A stretch of 64,000 nt of DNA from Trichocoleus sp. (GCA_036702865.1 DATNQD010000087.1:62001-126000); one strand, 5' to 3'; shown: positions 29,059 through 38,479, counted from the first letter of the stretch. The notes: generated by a model from the sequence alone, not told the origin. Translations and numbers: made by a program.

Positions 29059-29769
29059 ATGGCAGCAAGACAGACTCATTCTGGATCTCATGACATTTCA
29101 CAAAAACTCGCTCGCTGGACAATGAAAAGCACCTGTTTTGGCACAATAACCTTTCTCCTGAGCGGGCTGATTGCTCCAGGTTTAACCCTGGCACAGACTT
29201 CTCAAACTCCCAGCGTTTCTACGCCACCTCCCAGCGATGCTCGGTTTGTCTGTGAGCCTGTCAACGGCGAATACACCGTGATGTATAGCCCACAAAGCCA
29301 GCCTGGAAAAATGTATCCTTGGGCGGCTCCAGGTATGATGGGCGGAGGCTGGAGTGCCGATCGACGGTGTAGTGAGATCAGCCGACGGTTGGAGTTTTAC
29401 CGTCCAGATGGGCTATTAGAACTGAGAACTGCTGTAGAAAACGGGTATAACACGGTTTGTGTGACAACAGAGCAGGTTCCCGAATGCCGGATCGTGTTGA
29501 CTGTGCCCGAAGGACAAGACCCAATTAATACGCGCAATCAAGTCTTCGCCAATCTGTCTACTGCTGATTCAGGGCAACAAACTTCTGCGGTGAACACCTA
29601 CTCTGGCAACGGTGGAAATTCCCTTTTGAACCAAATTGGGCAGGTGATTGGGATCGATTTGTCTTCAGTCACGGGACAATCTAGACAACGGCAAAATAGT
29701 TCCGCAGGAATTAACCTACGCCCATTTCTTGATCCCGCTGATGGTGGTACGGGTGCAAGGCTAAGGTAA
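29059..29769 (+). CDS. exported COP23-domain protein
   Basis: A 236-residue secreted protein. A hydrophobic signal segment (TITFLLSGLIAPGLTLAQTS) ends near residue 48. The COP23 core follows: ARFVCEPVNGEYTVMYSP, RRCSEISRRLEFYRPDGLLEL and NTVCVTTEQVPECRIVL, with paired cysteines that could form disulfides. COP23 was first described as a circadian-oscillating membrane-associated protein in a unicellular cyanobacterium; its biochemical role is unknown. The C-terminal 60 residues are low-complexity (Ser, Gly, Gln, Asn). ATG 29059 is used; a second in-frame ATG 22 residues later would also keep the signal peptide. Confidence 0.83.
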   Translation: MAARQTHSGSHDISQKLARWTMKSTCFGTITFLLSGLIAPGLTLAQTSQTPSVSTPPPSDARFVCEPVNGEYTVMYSPQSQPGKMYPWAAPGMMGGGWSADRRCSEISRRLEFYRPDGLLELRTAVENGYNTVCVTTEQVPECRIVLTVPEGQDPINTRNQVFANLSTADSGQQTSAVNTYSGNGGNSLLNQIGQVIGIDLSSVTGQSRQRQNSSAGINLRPFLDPADGGTGARLR

Positions 29770-30051
29770 GCCATCAAGGGGAGACGCAGAACGCAGGAAA
29801 AGTTAGGAAAAGGGAAGTCATCTTTAAGTTTGTGGAAGTTTGAAGAGGGGACTGCTATCAAGAAGTGAGGCAGTCTTCCTGAACCGAAGCAAGTTATCTC
29901 TTTTCATCCTTCATCTTTCATTCCTCCATCTGCTGCCTCCCCTTGCAGATTCTTGCAAAGGAAGTTGCCAAACGTGATACTATCCGTTTTGCCGCTCCGC
30001 GATCGGTTTGGGTAATCTATCCGCCTTTGCCTATCTACTTCCGCAAGATTC

Positions 30052-31842
30052 ATGCAATCACAACATTCTCTCCATCGAACCAAAATTGTTGCAACGATCG
30101 GTCCTGCTACCAGTAGCCCAGAAGTATTGCGGGAGCTTATTCAAGCGGGAGCAACTACCTTACGCCTCAATTTTTCTCACGGGACGCATGACGATCATCA
30201 GCGCAGCATTCGCTTGATTCGTCAGATCTCGTTTGAACTGAATCAGCCTGTTGGCATTTTGCAAGACCTTCAGGGACCCAAGATTCGGTTAGGCAAGTTT
30301 GAAAATGGCTCAATCACGCTGAAAAAAGGCGATCCCTATATCCTGACAAGCAATCTGATGCCGGGGACGCAGGAAATGAGCTGTGTCACTTATAAGCCTC
30401 TAGCAGACGAAGTTCCAGAAGGCGCAACCATTCTGTTAGATGACGGACGGGTTGAAATGAAAGTGGAACAGGTCGATCGCACCAAACGGCAGCTTCACTG
30501 TCGCGTGGTTGTGGGTGGAGTTCTGTCCAACAATAAGGGCGTGAATTTTCCCGGCGTTTACCTCTCGATTCGTGCCATGACTGACAAGGACAGGGAAGAC
30601 CTGATGTTTGGTCTGGATCAGGGAGTCGATTGGGTTGCCCTGAGCTTTGTTCGCAATCCGCAGGATGTTTTAGAGATCAAAGAACTGATTTCGAGTGCAG
30701 GTAAGAGTGTCCCTGTAATCGCCAAAATTGAGAAGCATGAGGCGATCGAGCAAATGGAGGCAATCTTGTCGCTCTGTGATGGAGTGATGGTGGCACGGGG
30801 TGACCTGGGTGTAGAGCTTCCGGCAGAGGAAGTGCCTTTGCTGCAAAAAAGATTGATTGCAACCTCGAATCGTTTGGGCATTCCGGTCATTACTGCAACC
30901 CAGATGCTCGATAGCATGGTCAACAATCCTCGTCCAACGAGGGCAGAAATTTCGGACGTGGCAAACGCCATTTTGGACGGTACTGATGCCGTAATGCTCT
31001 CGAATGAGACGGCTGTCGGAAACTTTCCAGTCCAGGCGGTGGAAACCATGGCAAGGATTGCAATGCGGATTGAACAAGATCAGTCCCCCAACCGCAACTT
31101 TGACATTATGGCGGGGCGATCGATCCCCAACGCAATTAGTCAGGCAGTCGGGCGGATTGCAGAGCAGCTTCAGTCTGCCGCGATCATGACGCTGACGAAG
31201 ACCGGAGCGACAGCGCGCAACGTTTCAAAATTTCGTCCCAATAAACCCATTCTGGCAGTGACACCCCACGTCGATGTTGCCCGTCAGCTTCAACTGGTAT
31301 GGGGAGTCCGTCCGCTGTTAGTGCTCGATCTGCCCTCAACCGGACAAACCTTCCAGGCAGCATTAAACGTTGCTCAAGAGAAGAAATTGTTGCAAGAGGG
31401 TGATCTCGTCGTGATGACTGCCGGAACGCTGCAGGGAGTCGCTGGCTCAACCGATCTGATTAAGGTTGAAGTGGTGACTGCTGTATTGGGTAAAGGCATT
31501 GGCATTGGTCAGGGATCAATCAGTGCCCGCGCCAGGGTGGTTCGCAACAGCCGCGAACTAAACAGCTTCAATGCAGGTGAAATTTTGGTGGTGCAGAAAA
31601 CCAATGCTGACTATGTGGATGTGATTCGCAAAGCTGCAGGCATCGTGACTGAGGAAGATAGCCTCACCAGCCATGCCGCTGTGATTGGACTGCGCCTTGG
31701 GATTCCGGTGATTGTGGGCGTCAAGAGTGCAACAGAGGTGATCCGAGACGGAACAATCCTAACGCTCGACTTGCAACGAGGACTGGTCTATTCAGGCATG
31801 ATGAATTTTGTCCAAACTGATGAAGCAATGTCAGTTTACTAA
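30052..31842 (+). CDS. pyk: pyruvate kinase with C-terminal PEP-utiliser domain
   Basis: Converts phosphoenolpyruvate and ADP to pyruvate and ATP. The barrel shows RTKIVATIGPAT, LRLNFSHGTHDDH, VGILQDLQGPKIRLG, the catalytic IAKIEKHEAIEQM, MVARGDLGVELP and ITATQMLDSM. After residue about 480 an extra domain carries the phosphohistidine-type motif DSLTSHAAVIG, as in PEP-utilising enzymes; this C-terminal extension occurs in Bacillus and cyanobacterial pyruvate kinases. At 596 residues it fits the extended form. ATG 30052 is immediately before the conserved first strand. It stands alone, with no co-directional partner close by. Confidence 0.96.
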   Translation: MQSQHSLHRTKIVATIGPATSSPEVLRELIQAGATTLRLNFSHGTHDDHQRSIRLIRQISFELNQPVGILQDLQGPKIRLGKFENGSITLKKGDPYILTSNLMPGTQEMSCVTYKPLADEVPEGATILLDDGRVEMKVEQVDRTKRQLHCRVVVGGVLSNNKGVNFPGVYLSIRAMTDKDREDLMFGLDQGVDWVALSFVRNPQDVLEIKELISSAGKSVPVIAKIEKHEAIEQMEAILSLCDGVMVARGDLGVELPAEEVPLLQKRLIATSNRLGIPVITATQMLDSMVNNPRPTRAEISDVANAILDGTDAVMLSNETAVGNFPVQAVETMARIAMRIEQDQSPNRNFDIMAGRSIPNAISQAVGRIAEQLQSAAIMTLTKTGATARNVSKFRPNKPILAVTPHVDVARQLQLVWGVRPLLVLDLPSTGQTFQAALNVAQEKKLLQEGDLVVMTAGTLQGVAGSTDLIKVEVVTAVLGKGIGIGQGSISARARVVRNSRELNSFNAGEILVVQKTNADYVDVIRKAAGIVTEEDSLTSHAAVIGLRLGIPVIVGVKSATEVIRDGTILTLDLQRGLVYSGMMNFVQTDEAMSVY

Positions 31843-31928
31843 TGCAGCGATGTCAGTTTAAGGATCAGTTGAAGTAGGGGGCGGAGAGCAGGAGAACGGG
31901 GAATACTCTGCCTCCTGATCCCTGTTCC

Positions 31929-32486
31929 CTATCGACGATTTGCATCAACTGCCCCAAGTAATCTTTCAACGCTGGCATTCGTTTCAATAAACGAAAAGAG
32001 ATGCTTGAAGCGGATTTTGCCCTGGCGATCGATTAAAAACTGAGCAGGAAGGGGTGCACCTAGTGCCTGTCCCAGTTGATATTGGCGAAAGACTTTGCAT
32101 TCAGGATCACTCAGCAAAGGCATCTTGAGGCCGAGATCTTGTTGGACGATCTGGCTTTGTTGGGGATCGGTGCTGGTGATCATCACAAGGGCAACGCCAC
32201 GCCGCTTAAACTGATCGACAGCCTGGTTCAGGTCTTTGATGTGGGGATAGCAAAAGGGACAATAGTGCTGTTCTGAAAAGATACGAGTGAAAGCAAGCAG
32301 GACAAATCGATGGGCAGGGTTGCTGAGATAATCTGCCAGTTTGACGCGTTGCCCTGCCATGACATCAAACAGTTCAAACGGAGGAGCAAGGCTGCCAATC
32401 TGCAATGAGTTCGTCGGAGGAATTGGAAAAAAGTTCTTCGCGAAGCGTGGCGTGAACAGGCCGTTCAGTTCTGCGGAATTGACCAT
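31929..32486 (-). CDS. peroxiredoxin-like AhpC/TSA thioredoxin-fold protein
   Basis: A 185-residue thioredoxin-fold protein, LQIGSLAPPFELFDVMAGQR, then VLLAFTRIFSEQHYCPFCYPHIKDL with a CPFC active-site pair, ALVMITSTDPQ, and the cis-proline region APLPAQFLIDRQGKIRF. It likely reduces peroxides or acts as a thiol oxidoreductase. No signal peptide is apparent. Its ATG overlaps the TAA of the upstream glycosidase gene by one base (TAATG), so the two are translationally coupled. That coupling suggests linked expression rather than a known shared pathway. Confidence 0.82.
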   Translation of the reverse strand: MVNSAELNGLFTPRFAKNFFPIPPTNSLQIGSLAPPFELFDVMAGQRVKLADYLSNPAHRFVLLAFTRIFSEQHYCPFCYPHIKDLNQAVDQFKRRGVALVMITSTDPQQSQIVQQDLGLKMPLLSDPECKVFRQYQLGQALGAPLPAQFLIDRQGKIRFKHLFSFIETNASVERLLGAVDANRR

Positions 32487-33757
32487 TATCCAGAGTTCCT
32501 TGCTGCTGCAAACTGCTCTCGGTTTGGACGGGCTGCCTGGTTTGGAAAGAGAGACTGGAGAGAACCATCTCGATCGTTTAAGGTTTCGTAGAAGAAGAAC
32601 GATACACCAGCAAACTGTCGATCGCGAGTAACGTTGACCTGATCGATAATTTTTTGCGTATCAACCGGACGAGAAATCAAGCCTGCCAGGATACCAATGC
32701 CAACCGGAATACGACTGCGAAGACCCTTAAGTTCGGGACGATCGAGTTCACCGAGGAAGCGGTTCATATCTGCACGATAGACCTGCACAATCAATTCATC
32801 AATAAAGCCAAGTCGCTGCCAGGTAAACCAGTCTTGCAGATAGTTTTGATAAGCAAAATCTTTGGGATTGGGGGATAGGGAAATTAAGCTGTCAGGCTTG
32901 CGGGTTTTAACGGCTGAGTAAATTTTGACCATGAGATCAGTCACTTTACTCGCACGCCACTGCATCCAGTCCGGGTCGCGCGGATTTGCAGGCGGCAGTT
33001 TGCCTTTTTCCCGCTGATAAAGTTGCTGCGTGTAGGCGTCATATCCCAGATCTACAGGCATGCCAAAGTGATCATCAAACTGAATGCCATCCACTTTGTA
33101 TTTATCAACCACCTCGACTGCCAGATCAACAATGAGCTTCTCAACTTCAGGATGCATCGGATTAAGCCAAACCGAAACATCTTCACCATGCATGTTAAAG
33201 GTTTGAGTGCCATCCCGCCGACGCAGTACCCAATCTGGGTGTCGCTGCACAAGCTCTGAAGTAGCCGGTGCCATTAAGCCAAACTCAAACCAGGGGATCA
33301 CTGTTAAGTTGCGGCTGTGTCCCATTTCGATCGCTTCTGCCAACATATCCCGCTTCTCAAAGCCAGGATGAGGATGAACCTTGATACCTGTTGCTGTTTC
33401 TGCAACTTTGCTGGGGTAGAGGGTATAGCCGCTCTGCCAGACCGTTGGGTAGACCGTGTTGAAGTTGAGACGGCTCAATCGGCGCATCGCTTGACGCAGA
33501 TTATCGCGGGAAAACAGGACATCACTATCTACATTGGTGAGCCAAACACCCCGAATCTCGCCGCTGGGAGGAGGAGTCGTAATTTGAGCAACTGCTGATG
33601 CCGGAAATCGTACCATCAGAGCTAAAGACAACCCTACCGCCATCAGACCTGCCCACCGTAAACGGCGTATCGTTTGGAGCAGTCGATCGCGCCCTTGGGT
33701 CAGCATTGTGAGGCATTGGTGAGTAATTGTCTTCCAGCTAAGTCGATCAGATCCCAT
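32486..33757 (-). CDS. secreted family 10-like glycosyl hydrolase (GHL10)
   Basis: After a signal segment (WAGLMAVGLSLALMVRFPAS, then AVAQ) comes the GHL10 barrel: EIRGVWLTNVDSDVLFSR, FNTVYPTVWQSGYTLYPS, VIPWFEFGLMAP, VDGIQFDDHFGMP and the late IGILAGLISRPVD. These proteins are predicted glycoside hydrolases acting in the periplasm or outside; acidic residues in the barrel (for example QFDDHF) are candidate catalysts, but the substrate is unknown. The frame opens with TTG 33787; ATG 33757 is preferred and ATG 33706 would give the tightest signal peptide. Its stop overlaps the peroxiredoxin-like gene start. Confidence 0.86.
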   Translation of the reverse strand: MGSDRLSWKTITHQCLTMLTQGRDRLLQTIRRLRWAGLMAVGLSLALMVRFPASAVAQITTPPPSGEIRGVWLTNVDSDVLFSRDNLRQAMRRLSRLNFNTVYPTVWQSGYTLYPSKVAETATGIKVHPHPGFEKRDMLAEAIEMGHSRNLTVIPWFEFGLMAPATSELVQRHPDWVLRRRDGTQTFNMHGEDVSVWLNPMHPEVEKLIVDLAVEVVDKYKVDGIQFDDHFGMPVDLGYDAYTQQLYQREKGKLPPANPRDPDWMQWRASKVTDLMVKIYSAVKTRKPDSLISLSPNPKDFAYQNYLQDWFTWQRLGFIDELIVQVYRADMNRFLGELDRPELKGLRSRIPVGIGILAGLISRPVDTQKIIDQVNVTRDRQFAGVSFFFYETLNDRDGSLQSLFPNQAARPNREQFAAARNSG

Positions 33758-33845
33758 AAAACTTGATTGTTGAGACAGTGGCTTCAAGAGAATAGAGCAT
33801 TATGGCAATGGTTCGTCAACAGTGAGGTGTAAATTGTCAGAAATA

Positions 33846-34313
33846 TTAGGGCTTGCAAATCCAGTTCCAGAATGGGTGTGTTTTGCCTTGAGTCCGGATG
33901 CGAATCACCTCCCGTTCCAACTGTTTGCGCTGTGCTGACGGTATCCCTATCAGCAGGTTCCGGCTCTGCCAAATAAGCGTGGCAACAGTGAAGCCAATAC
34001 AAAGCGATAAACCAAAAGCAGCAATGCGGTGATAAACAATGCCGTAGCGAACGGCTGTCCAGGTAAAGTAGTCTCGCAATAGGGCAATTTCGGAGCGCAA
34101 ATCCCAGAGACAGAATGGCGCTACAACGAACCAGAGCAATAGCACCAGGCTCCATCTGCCATAAACCATCGCTTGATGCAGTCGTTGCACCTGCCGCTCA
34201 AAGTTTAGATCGGTAAAGTACGGCTCTGTCGAGGAGGTATCTGCTGTTGTTGAACTGATTGGCTGGGGGGAGGGTTCGGGCGAAGTCATAGCGTTATTGA
34301 AAATTGGTGTCAT
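33846..34313 (-). CDS. two-helix membrane protein of unknown function
   Basis: I do not recognise a named family. The protein has a polar, Ser/Thr/Pro-rich N-terminus (about 45 residues), two membrane segments (SLVLLLWFVVAPFCLWDL near residues 55-72 and AAFGLSLCIGFTVATLIW near 99-116), and a short basic C-terminal helix. ATG 34313 begins the frame; ATG 34289 (TSPEPSPQ) is also possible. It lies upstream of the glycosidase gene on the same strand, with about 90 bases between, and diverges from the DUF2721-like gene, which is also a membrane protein. Confidence 0.7.
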   Translation of the reverse strand: MTPIFNNAMTSPEPSPQPISSTTADTSSTEPYFTDLNFERQVQRLHQAMVYGRWSLVLLLWFVVAPFCLWDLRSEIALLRDYFTWTAVRYGIVYHRIAAFGLSLCIGFTVATLIWQSRNLLIGIPSAQRKQLEREVIRIRTQGKTHPFWNWICKP

Positions 34314-34464
34314 TGAGAATTAGAACAAAATAGGCGGAGCAGGATCAAAAATTGCTTTAGCCAAACAAAAACGGTTCAGTCCAAAACTTTTTTACGCGAT
34401 CGGGATGCCATACTAATACATAAGTACTAAAATTAGCCTGTGCAAATTTGGTCGCAGAGGATTT

Positions 34465-35034
34465 ATGACCGTTGAACAAACCTCTCAACTGATTCAACTC
34501 ATCCTCAACTCGGGGCTGCTTGTCGCAATCTGTAGTGTTTTGATGGTTGGGCTCATGTTCCGCCACCTGGTAATTGGGTATCGGTTGCGCCTGTTGCGCC
34601 AAACCTATTTTGACTTGCTCACGGTTGCAATTCCTTTGCGTCACGATCGCCTGCTTCACCTCAAAATTCAACTGCGCGATCTGCGACATCACTATCGCCT
34701 GACCTGCTGTAGCACCTGGGCTGGCTGCACAGCGTTAATTTGCTCATTGCTGAGTATGCTGACGATGACCCTGAGATCGCTGATTGAAGCAAACGCCTTG
34801 ATCCCGATCGCTCTGGTGTTTTTTGTACTTGGGATCGGAATTTTGCTTGTCAGCATCGGGTTTGTCTGGCTCGATTTTCAGGCAGACGATCGATCCCTCC
34901 TGCAAGAAATTCAGTGGATTTTAACCAACCGCTCAATTCCTGTAACCCTAGCAGCACCTAAGCTAACGCTGCCTCACCGAGTTTCCCAACGCCGCCAATC
35001 AGGAGTGAATTCATCCGCATCCGGTATGGATTAA
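34465..35034 (+). CDS. DUF2721-like membrane protein
   Basis: A 189-residue protein with three predicted membrane segments: LILNSGLLVAICSVLMVGL near the N-terminus, AGCTALICSLLSMLTMTL mid-protein, and IALVFFVLGIGILLVSIGFVWL. Between them lies a basic cytoplasmic loop rich in Arg, Leu and His (RLRLLRQTYFDLL, then RHDRLLHLKIQLRDLRHHY), the pattern I associate with DUF2721. Function unknown. ATG 34465 is clear. It is followed at 91 bases by the PstS/DUF4912 gene on the same strand. Confidence 0.72.
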   Translation: MTVEQTSQLIQLILNSGLLVAICSVLMVGLMFRHLVIGYRLRLLRQTYFDLLTVAIPLRHDRLLHLKIQLRDLRHHYRLTCCSTWAGCTALICSLLSMLTMTLRSLIEANALIPIALVFFVLGIGILLVSIGFVWLDFQADDRSLLQEIQWILTNRSIPVTLAAPKLTLPHRVSQRRQSGVNSSASGMD

Positions 35035-35125
35035 CCATCGAAATCCTTGACTAGGGGTTATATAATTGGCACGTCTTTTGCAAAAATTAACGTTAATCCG
35101 GGTTGGTTAACTTTATCTTTATCCG

Positions 35126-38100
35126 ATGCTCCAAGGTAAAACTCCCTCGGCATTCATACTGGCGTTGCTTCTATCCTTTGCTGCCTCTCCCAAGCCCCTG
35201 GCAGCATTGTTCGTGACCGACCCCGCTCTGGCACAGTCTGCTGCAACACAAACTTCTTTTCCACCCCCCGATTCTGTCCCTAGCGGTTCCACTCTGCGGA
35301 TCAGCAGTTCAGACAGTATGTCCGCAACGAATCAGGCACTCAAACAAAAATTTGAGGCGCAGTACTCTGGGACAGCCGTTGAGACAGCGATGGGTAGCTC
35401 GGATGAAGCATTGAAGGCGGTTTTAGATGGCAAAGCAGATCTGGCAGCGATCGGCAGAGCTTTGACCGAGGCAGAAAAATCTCAAGGACTCGTCGGAGTG
35501 CCGATCAGTCGCGAAAAGATTGCGATAATCGTTAGCTCAGACAGCTTGTTTCAGAGCAACCTATCCTTTGAGCAGTTTGCCAGAATTTTCCGAGGAGAAA
35601 TTACCAATTGGTCTCAAGTTGGAGGCGCTGCGGGAAAAATTCGCTTCGTTGACCGACCCGAAACAAGTGATACTCGGCAAGCGCTGAGTCAATATCAGGT
35701 TTTTCGATCGGCTCCCTTTCAGGCAGGTAAGACTGCAACGCCTGTTGCTGAGGACAAAGCGGCTGCCGTCATTACCAATTTGGGACAGGATGGAATTAGC
35801 TATGCCGTTGCGAACCAGGTAACCACTCAACCTAACGTTCGCATTTTGTCGATGCATGGCACGCTTCCCACTAACCCGGCTTATCCCTACTCCCAACCTC
35901 GTAACTATGTTTACAAGCAGATGACAAGCCCGGTAGCCCAGGGATTTCTTGGCTTTGTCGCTGCTCCAATTGGGCAAGAGACGATCGCCCAAGCTGACAC
36001 ACTCGGAACTGCTACCGCCCCATCTGTCTTACTTGCAACAAACGCAGCCAGCTCTAGCTCAACTGACTCTGCCAGTGGTGCAATTGCCACAACAGGTTCC
36101 TCTCCTGCTGCAACTGAGTCCCCTATTGCAACTGCTTCACCAGACGCCACAGCTCCAACAACTGCTGCCACAAACGATCCAAATCAAGCAGGTTGGCTTC
36201 CCTGGCTCTTGCTGCCCTTGCTGCTGGGAGGTCTTTTTCTTTGGTGGCGACGACGATCGACTGCCGCAGAACCCTTACCTGGTCAGCCCGTTTCCCCATC
36301 TGCCCCGTCGGAAACCCTACCTCCTGCAAGTTCAACGTTAGCGGCGAGGGCTGGATCTGTCATTTCTGCCGATCGTCTGGAAACGATGAACGAGCGACCC
36401 GTTGAGACCGTCGAGCAGAATCCAGAGTTGCCGGAAGGTTCACCGGAAAGGTTGGCTGCTACGTCCTCTACAACGACACCGCCAATTAGCGATCCTTGGG
36501 TGGAGACGGCTGAAACCACAGACCTGCCGGATACAACCCTGCTGGACACAGCTCTGCCGGATACAACCCTGCCGGATACAACCCTGCCGGACAATGATGC
36601 GTCTCCTTTAGAGGGAGCAGCCTTCGTAGCCGCAGCCGGAGTCCCTGTCGCAGAAACCGATCGCTCAAGTCCGCCTATCGAAGCGCCCACCGCAGAAACA
36701 CCTGTTGTAGAAATACCTGCTGTAGAAGCACCTATCACAGAAACACCTGTCACAGAAACACCGATCGAATCCTCCACTCCATCACCGGAAGTCTTTACCA
36801 CTGAGACGCCTGCTACGCCTGAATTAACTACACCTGATTCAAACTTGGCGGAGTCAATCGCATCAACACCCGATCACACACCAACTGCTGCCGAAGCAGC
36901 CCCTGAGGTTGATGGCATCCTGAGTGCTGGAGAAGCTGCCTTGATTGCCGGAGCCGCTGCATTAGTCGCCGCGCAACCCGATATGGCTCACGCCGATGAT
37001 TCACAATCCACGATTGCGGCAGCAAAGTTTAACGTTGGGCAGTCGGACTTATCGAGCGAAGAACTGGCAACTGTCGATCTAGAACTGCCTTCACTGCCAA
37101 GTGGCTATGGTGAGACCCATATTGTCTTACTGCCGCGCGATCCACAGTGGGCTTACGCTTATTGGGACGCTCCAGGAGAACACCGAGAAGCGCTGCGTCG
37201 GGCTGGAGGACGTCGTCTGGCACTGCGCTTCTATGACATCACAGATATTGATCTCGCCCGGCAGAACCCTCATAGTCTTCAGCAGTATGACTGTGACGAA
37301 ATGACGCGAGATTGGTACATCCCTGTGCCCATCAGCGATCGGGACTATATTGCTGAAATCGGCTATGTCACCGAGGATGGCGGCTGGCTGATGCTGGCTC
37401 GATCGCTCCCCATCCACATTCCTCCGGTCTATCCCACAGACTGGTATGAAGAGCAGTTCACAACCATCGATTGGCAAGAAGACCTGCACGACAAAACGGT
37501 TCTGGAGCTTACGCCTCCTGGCAAACGAAAGACTTTTGATAACCCCATTTACGATCGCATCTTTGGTTTAAACGAAGCGGCTGAGGCACAGCGAGTCGCA
37601 GGTTCTCTGTTTGGCTCAATGCATCAGGTCTCTCAAACTATCAGTTCTTTTGCTTCGGGAGCTGGCATAGTGGAACGCACAGAATCTGGCGTGGGTATGT
37701 CCGGCATCGGCATGACCATTCCCACCCTATCTGGTGCTGGGATGATGTCGGGTATTGGGATATTAGCTTATACAGAATCTGGGATCGGCATGTCTGGTAT
37801 TGGCATGGGAATCCCAACTCTATCCGGCATCGGCATGGTGTCTGGCGTGGGTATGGGTATTGCTGGAATGTCTGGAGTGGGCATGTCTGGCATGGGAATC
37901 CCAACCCTATCTGGCATTGGCATGATGTCTGGAGTTGGCATGTCTGGCATCGGTATGGGAGTCCCGACTCTGTCCGGCGTGGGCATGATGTCGGGTATTG
38001 GCATGTACAGCACATCCGGTATCGGGATGTATACAACCTCAGGAGTCGGCATGTACAGCACGTCTGGTGTTGGCATGTATACCTTATCTGGCATGGGTAT

Positions 38101-38419
38101 GTCAGGGGTTGGCTTTTCTGCTTCAATGCCGCCCATTCGTCCACGCAAATTCTGGCTGATTGCGGATGCAGAACTGATTGTCTATGGGGCAACCGAACCC
38201 GATGCAATCGTCACTATTGCTGGACAACCCGTCCAACTTGCACCAGATGGCACGTTCCGCTTTCAAATGTCCTTCCAGGACGGATTAATTGACTATCCCA
38301 TCATGGCAACTGCCGCTGACGGAGAACAGAATCGGGCAATTCACATGAAGTTCGTCCGCGAGACTCCTAGCCGGAATACGAACACAAAAGAAGAAGCAAC
38401 GGATGAATGGCCCAACTAA
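35126..38419 (+). CDS. PstS-like / DUF4912 protein with SG(I/V)GM pentad array
   Basis: A 1097-residue composite. Residues 1-37 form a signal peptide ending DPALAQS. Residues about 55-290 are a phosphate-binding-protein-like (PBP/PstS) domain (STLRISSSDSM..., VLDGKADLAAIGRAL, FRGEITNWSQVGG). A low-complexity linker leads to a membrane segment near 354-376 (GWLPWLLLPLLLGGLFLWW). Acidic Pro/Thr/Glu repeats follow (DTTLPDTTLPD; ETPVTETP). DUF4912 lies near 663-790 (THIVLLPRDPQWAYAYWD). Residues 854-997 hold twenty SG(x)GM/I/F pentads, mostly SGIGM or SGVGM. A final Ig-like domain (LIADAELIVYGATEPDA) ends near 1081. If the topology holds, the binding domain is periplasmic and DUF4912 cytoplasmic. 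The function is unknown. Confidence 0.85.
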   Translation: MLQGKTPSAFILALLLSFAASPKPLAALFVTDPALAQSAATQTSFPPPDSVPSGSTLRISSSDSMSATNQALKQKFEAQYSGTAVETAMGSSDEALKAVLDGKADLAAIGRALTEAEKSQGLVGVPISREKIAIIVSSDSLFQSNLSFEQFARIFRGEITNWSQVGGAAGKIRFVDRPETSDTRQALSQYQVFRSAPFQAGKTATPVAEDKAAAVITNLGQDGISYAVANQVTTQPNVRILSMHGTLPTNPAYPYSQPRNYVYKQMTSPVAQGFLGFVAAPIGQETIAQADTLGTATAPSVLLATNAASSSSTDSASGAIATTGSSPAATESPIATASPDATAPTTAATNDPNQAGWLPWLLLPLLLGGLFLWWRRRSTAAEPLPGQPVSPSAPSETLPPASSTLAARAGSVISADRLETMNERPVETVEQNPELPEGSPERLAATSSTTTPPISDPWVETAETTDLPDTTLLDTALPDTTLPDTTLPDNDASPLEGAAFVAAAGVPVAETDRSSPPIEAPTAETPVVEIPAVEAPITETPVTETPIESSTPSPEVFTTETPATPELTTPDSNLAESIASTPDHTPTAAEAAPEVDGILSAGEAALIAGAAALVAAQPDMAHADDSQSTIAAAKFNVGQSDLSSEELATVDLELPSLPSGYGETHIVLLPRDPQWAYAYWDAPGEHREALRRAGGRRLALRFYDITDIDLARQNPHSLQQYDCDEMTRDWYIPVPISDRDYIAEIGYVTEDGGWLMLARSLPIHIPPVYPTDWYEEQFTTIDWQEDLHDKTVLELTPPGKRKTFDNPIYDRIFGLNEAAEAQRVAGSLFGSMHQVSQTISSFASGAGIVERTESGVGMSGIGMTIPTLSGAGMMSGIGILAYTESGIGMSGIGMGIPTLSGIGMVSGVGMGIAGMSGVGMSGMGIPTLSGIGMMSGVGMSGIGMGVPTLSGVGMMSGIGMYSTSGIGMYTTSGVGMYSTSGVGMYTLSGMGMSGVGFSASMPPIRPRKFWLIADAELIVYGATEPDAIVTIAGQPVQLAPDGTFRFQMSFQDGLIDYPIMATAADGEQNRAIHMKFVRETPSRNTNTKEEATDEWPN
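37685..38116 (+). repeat. coding tandem array of twenty SG(I/V)GM pentads
   Basis: This 432-base stretch of the DUF4912 gene encodes pentads SGVGM, SGIGM, SGAGM, SGIGI, SGMGI and SGVGF separated by short spacers such as IPTL, M, YST and YTT. The spacing is regular enough to see a higher-order unit (SGIGMG-IPT-LSGIGM). Codon choice differs between copies (GGC, GGT, GGA and GGG for Gly), so the repeat is conserved in protein rather than recently duplicated in DNA. The antisense reading frame here is an artefact of the repeat. Confidence 0.9.
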
Positions 38420-38479
38420 GTTGTAGAGATTGTTGTAGAGATTAGGGAGGGAGTGGGGAGAAGTAATTTCGAGATCTGG

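Noticed and set aside
31855-31925. GGATCAG and CTGATCC arms between pyk and the peroxiredoxin-like gene
   Set aside because: The loop is long and there is no T-run on either strand, so I did not call a terminator.
36283-36801. 172-codon minus-strand ORF rich in Ser, Gly and Val
   Set aside because: It is antisense to the low-complexity acidic linker of the DUF4912 protein and reflects its repeats.
37641-38207. 188-codon minus-strand ORF, Cys/Gln/Tyr-rich
   Set aside because: It is the antisense of the SG(I/V)GM repeat; its composition follows from the repeat and it has no protein-like features.
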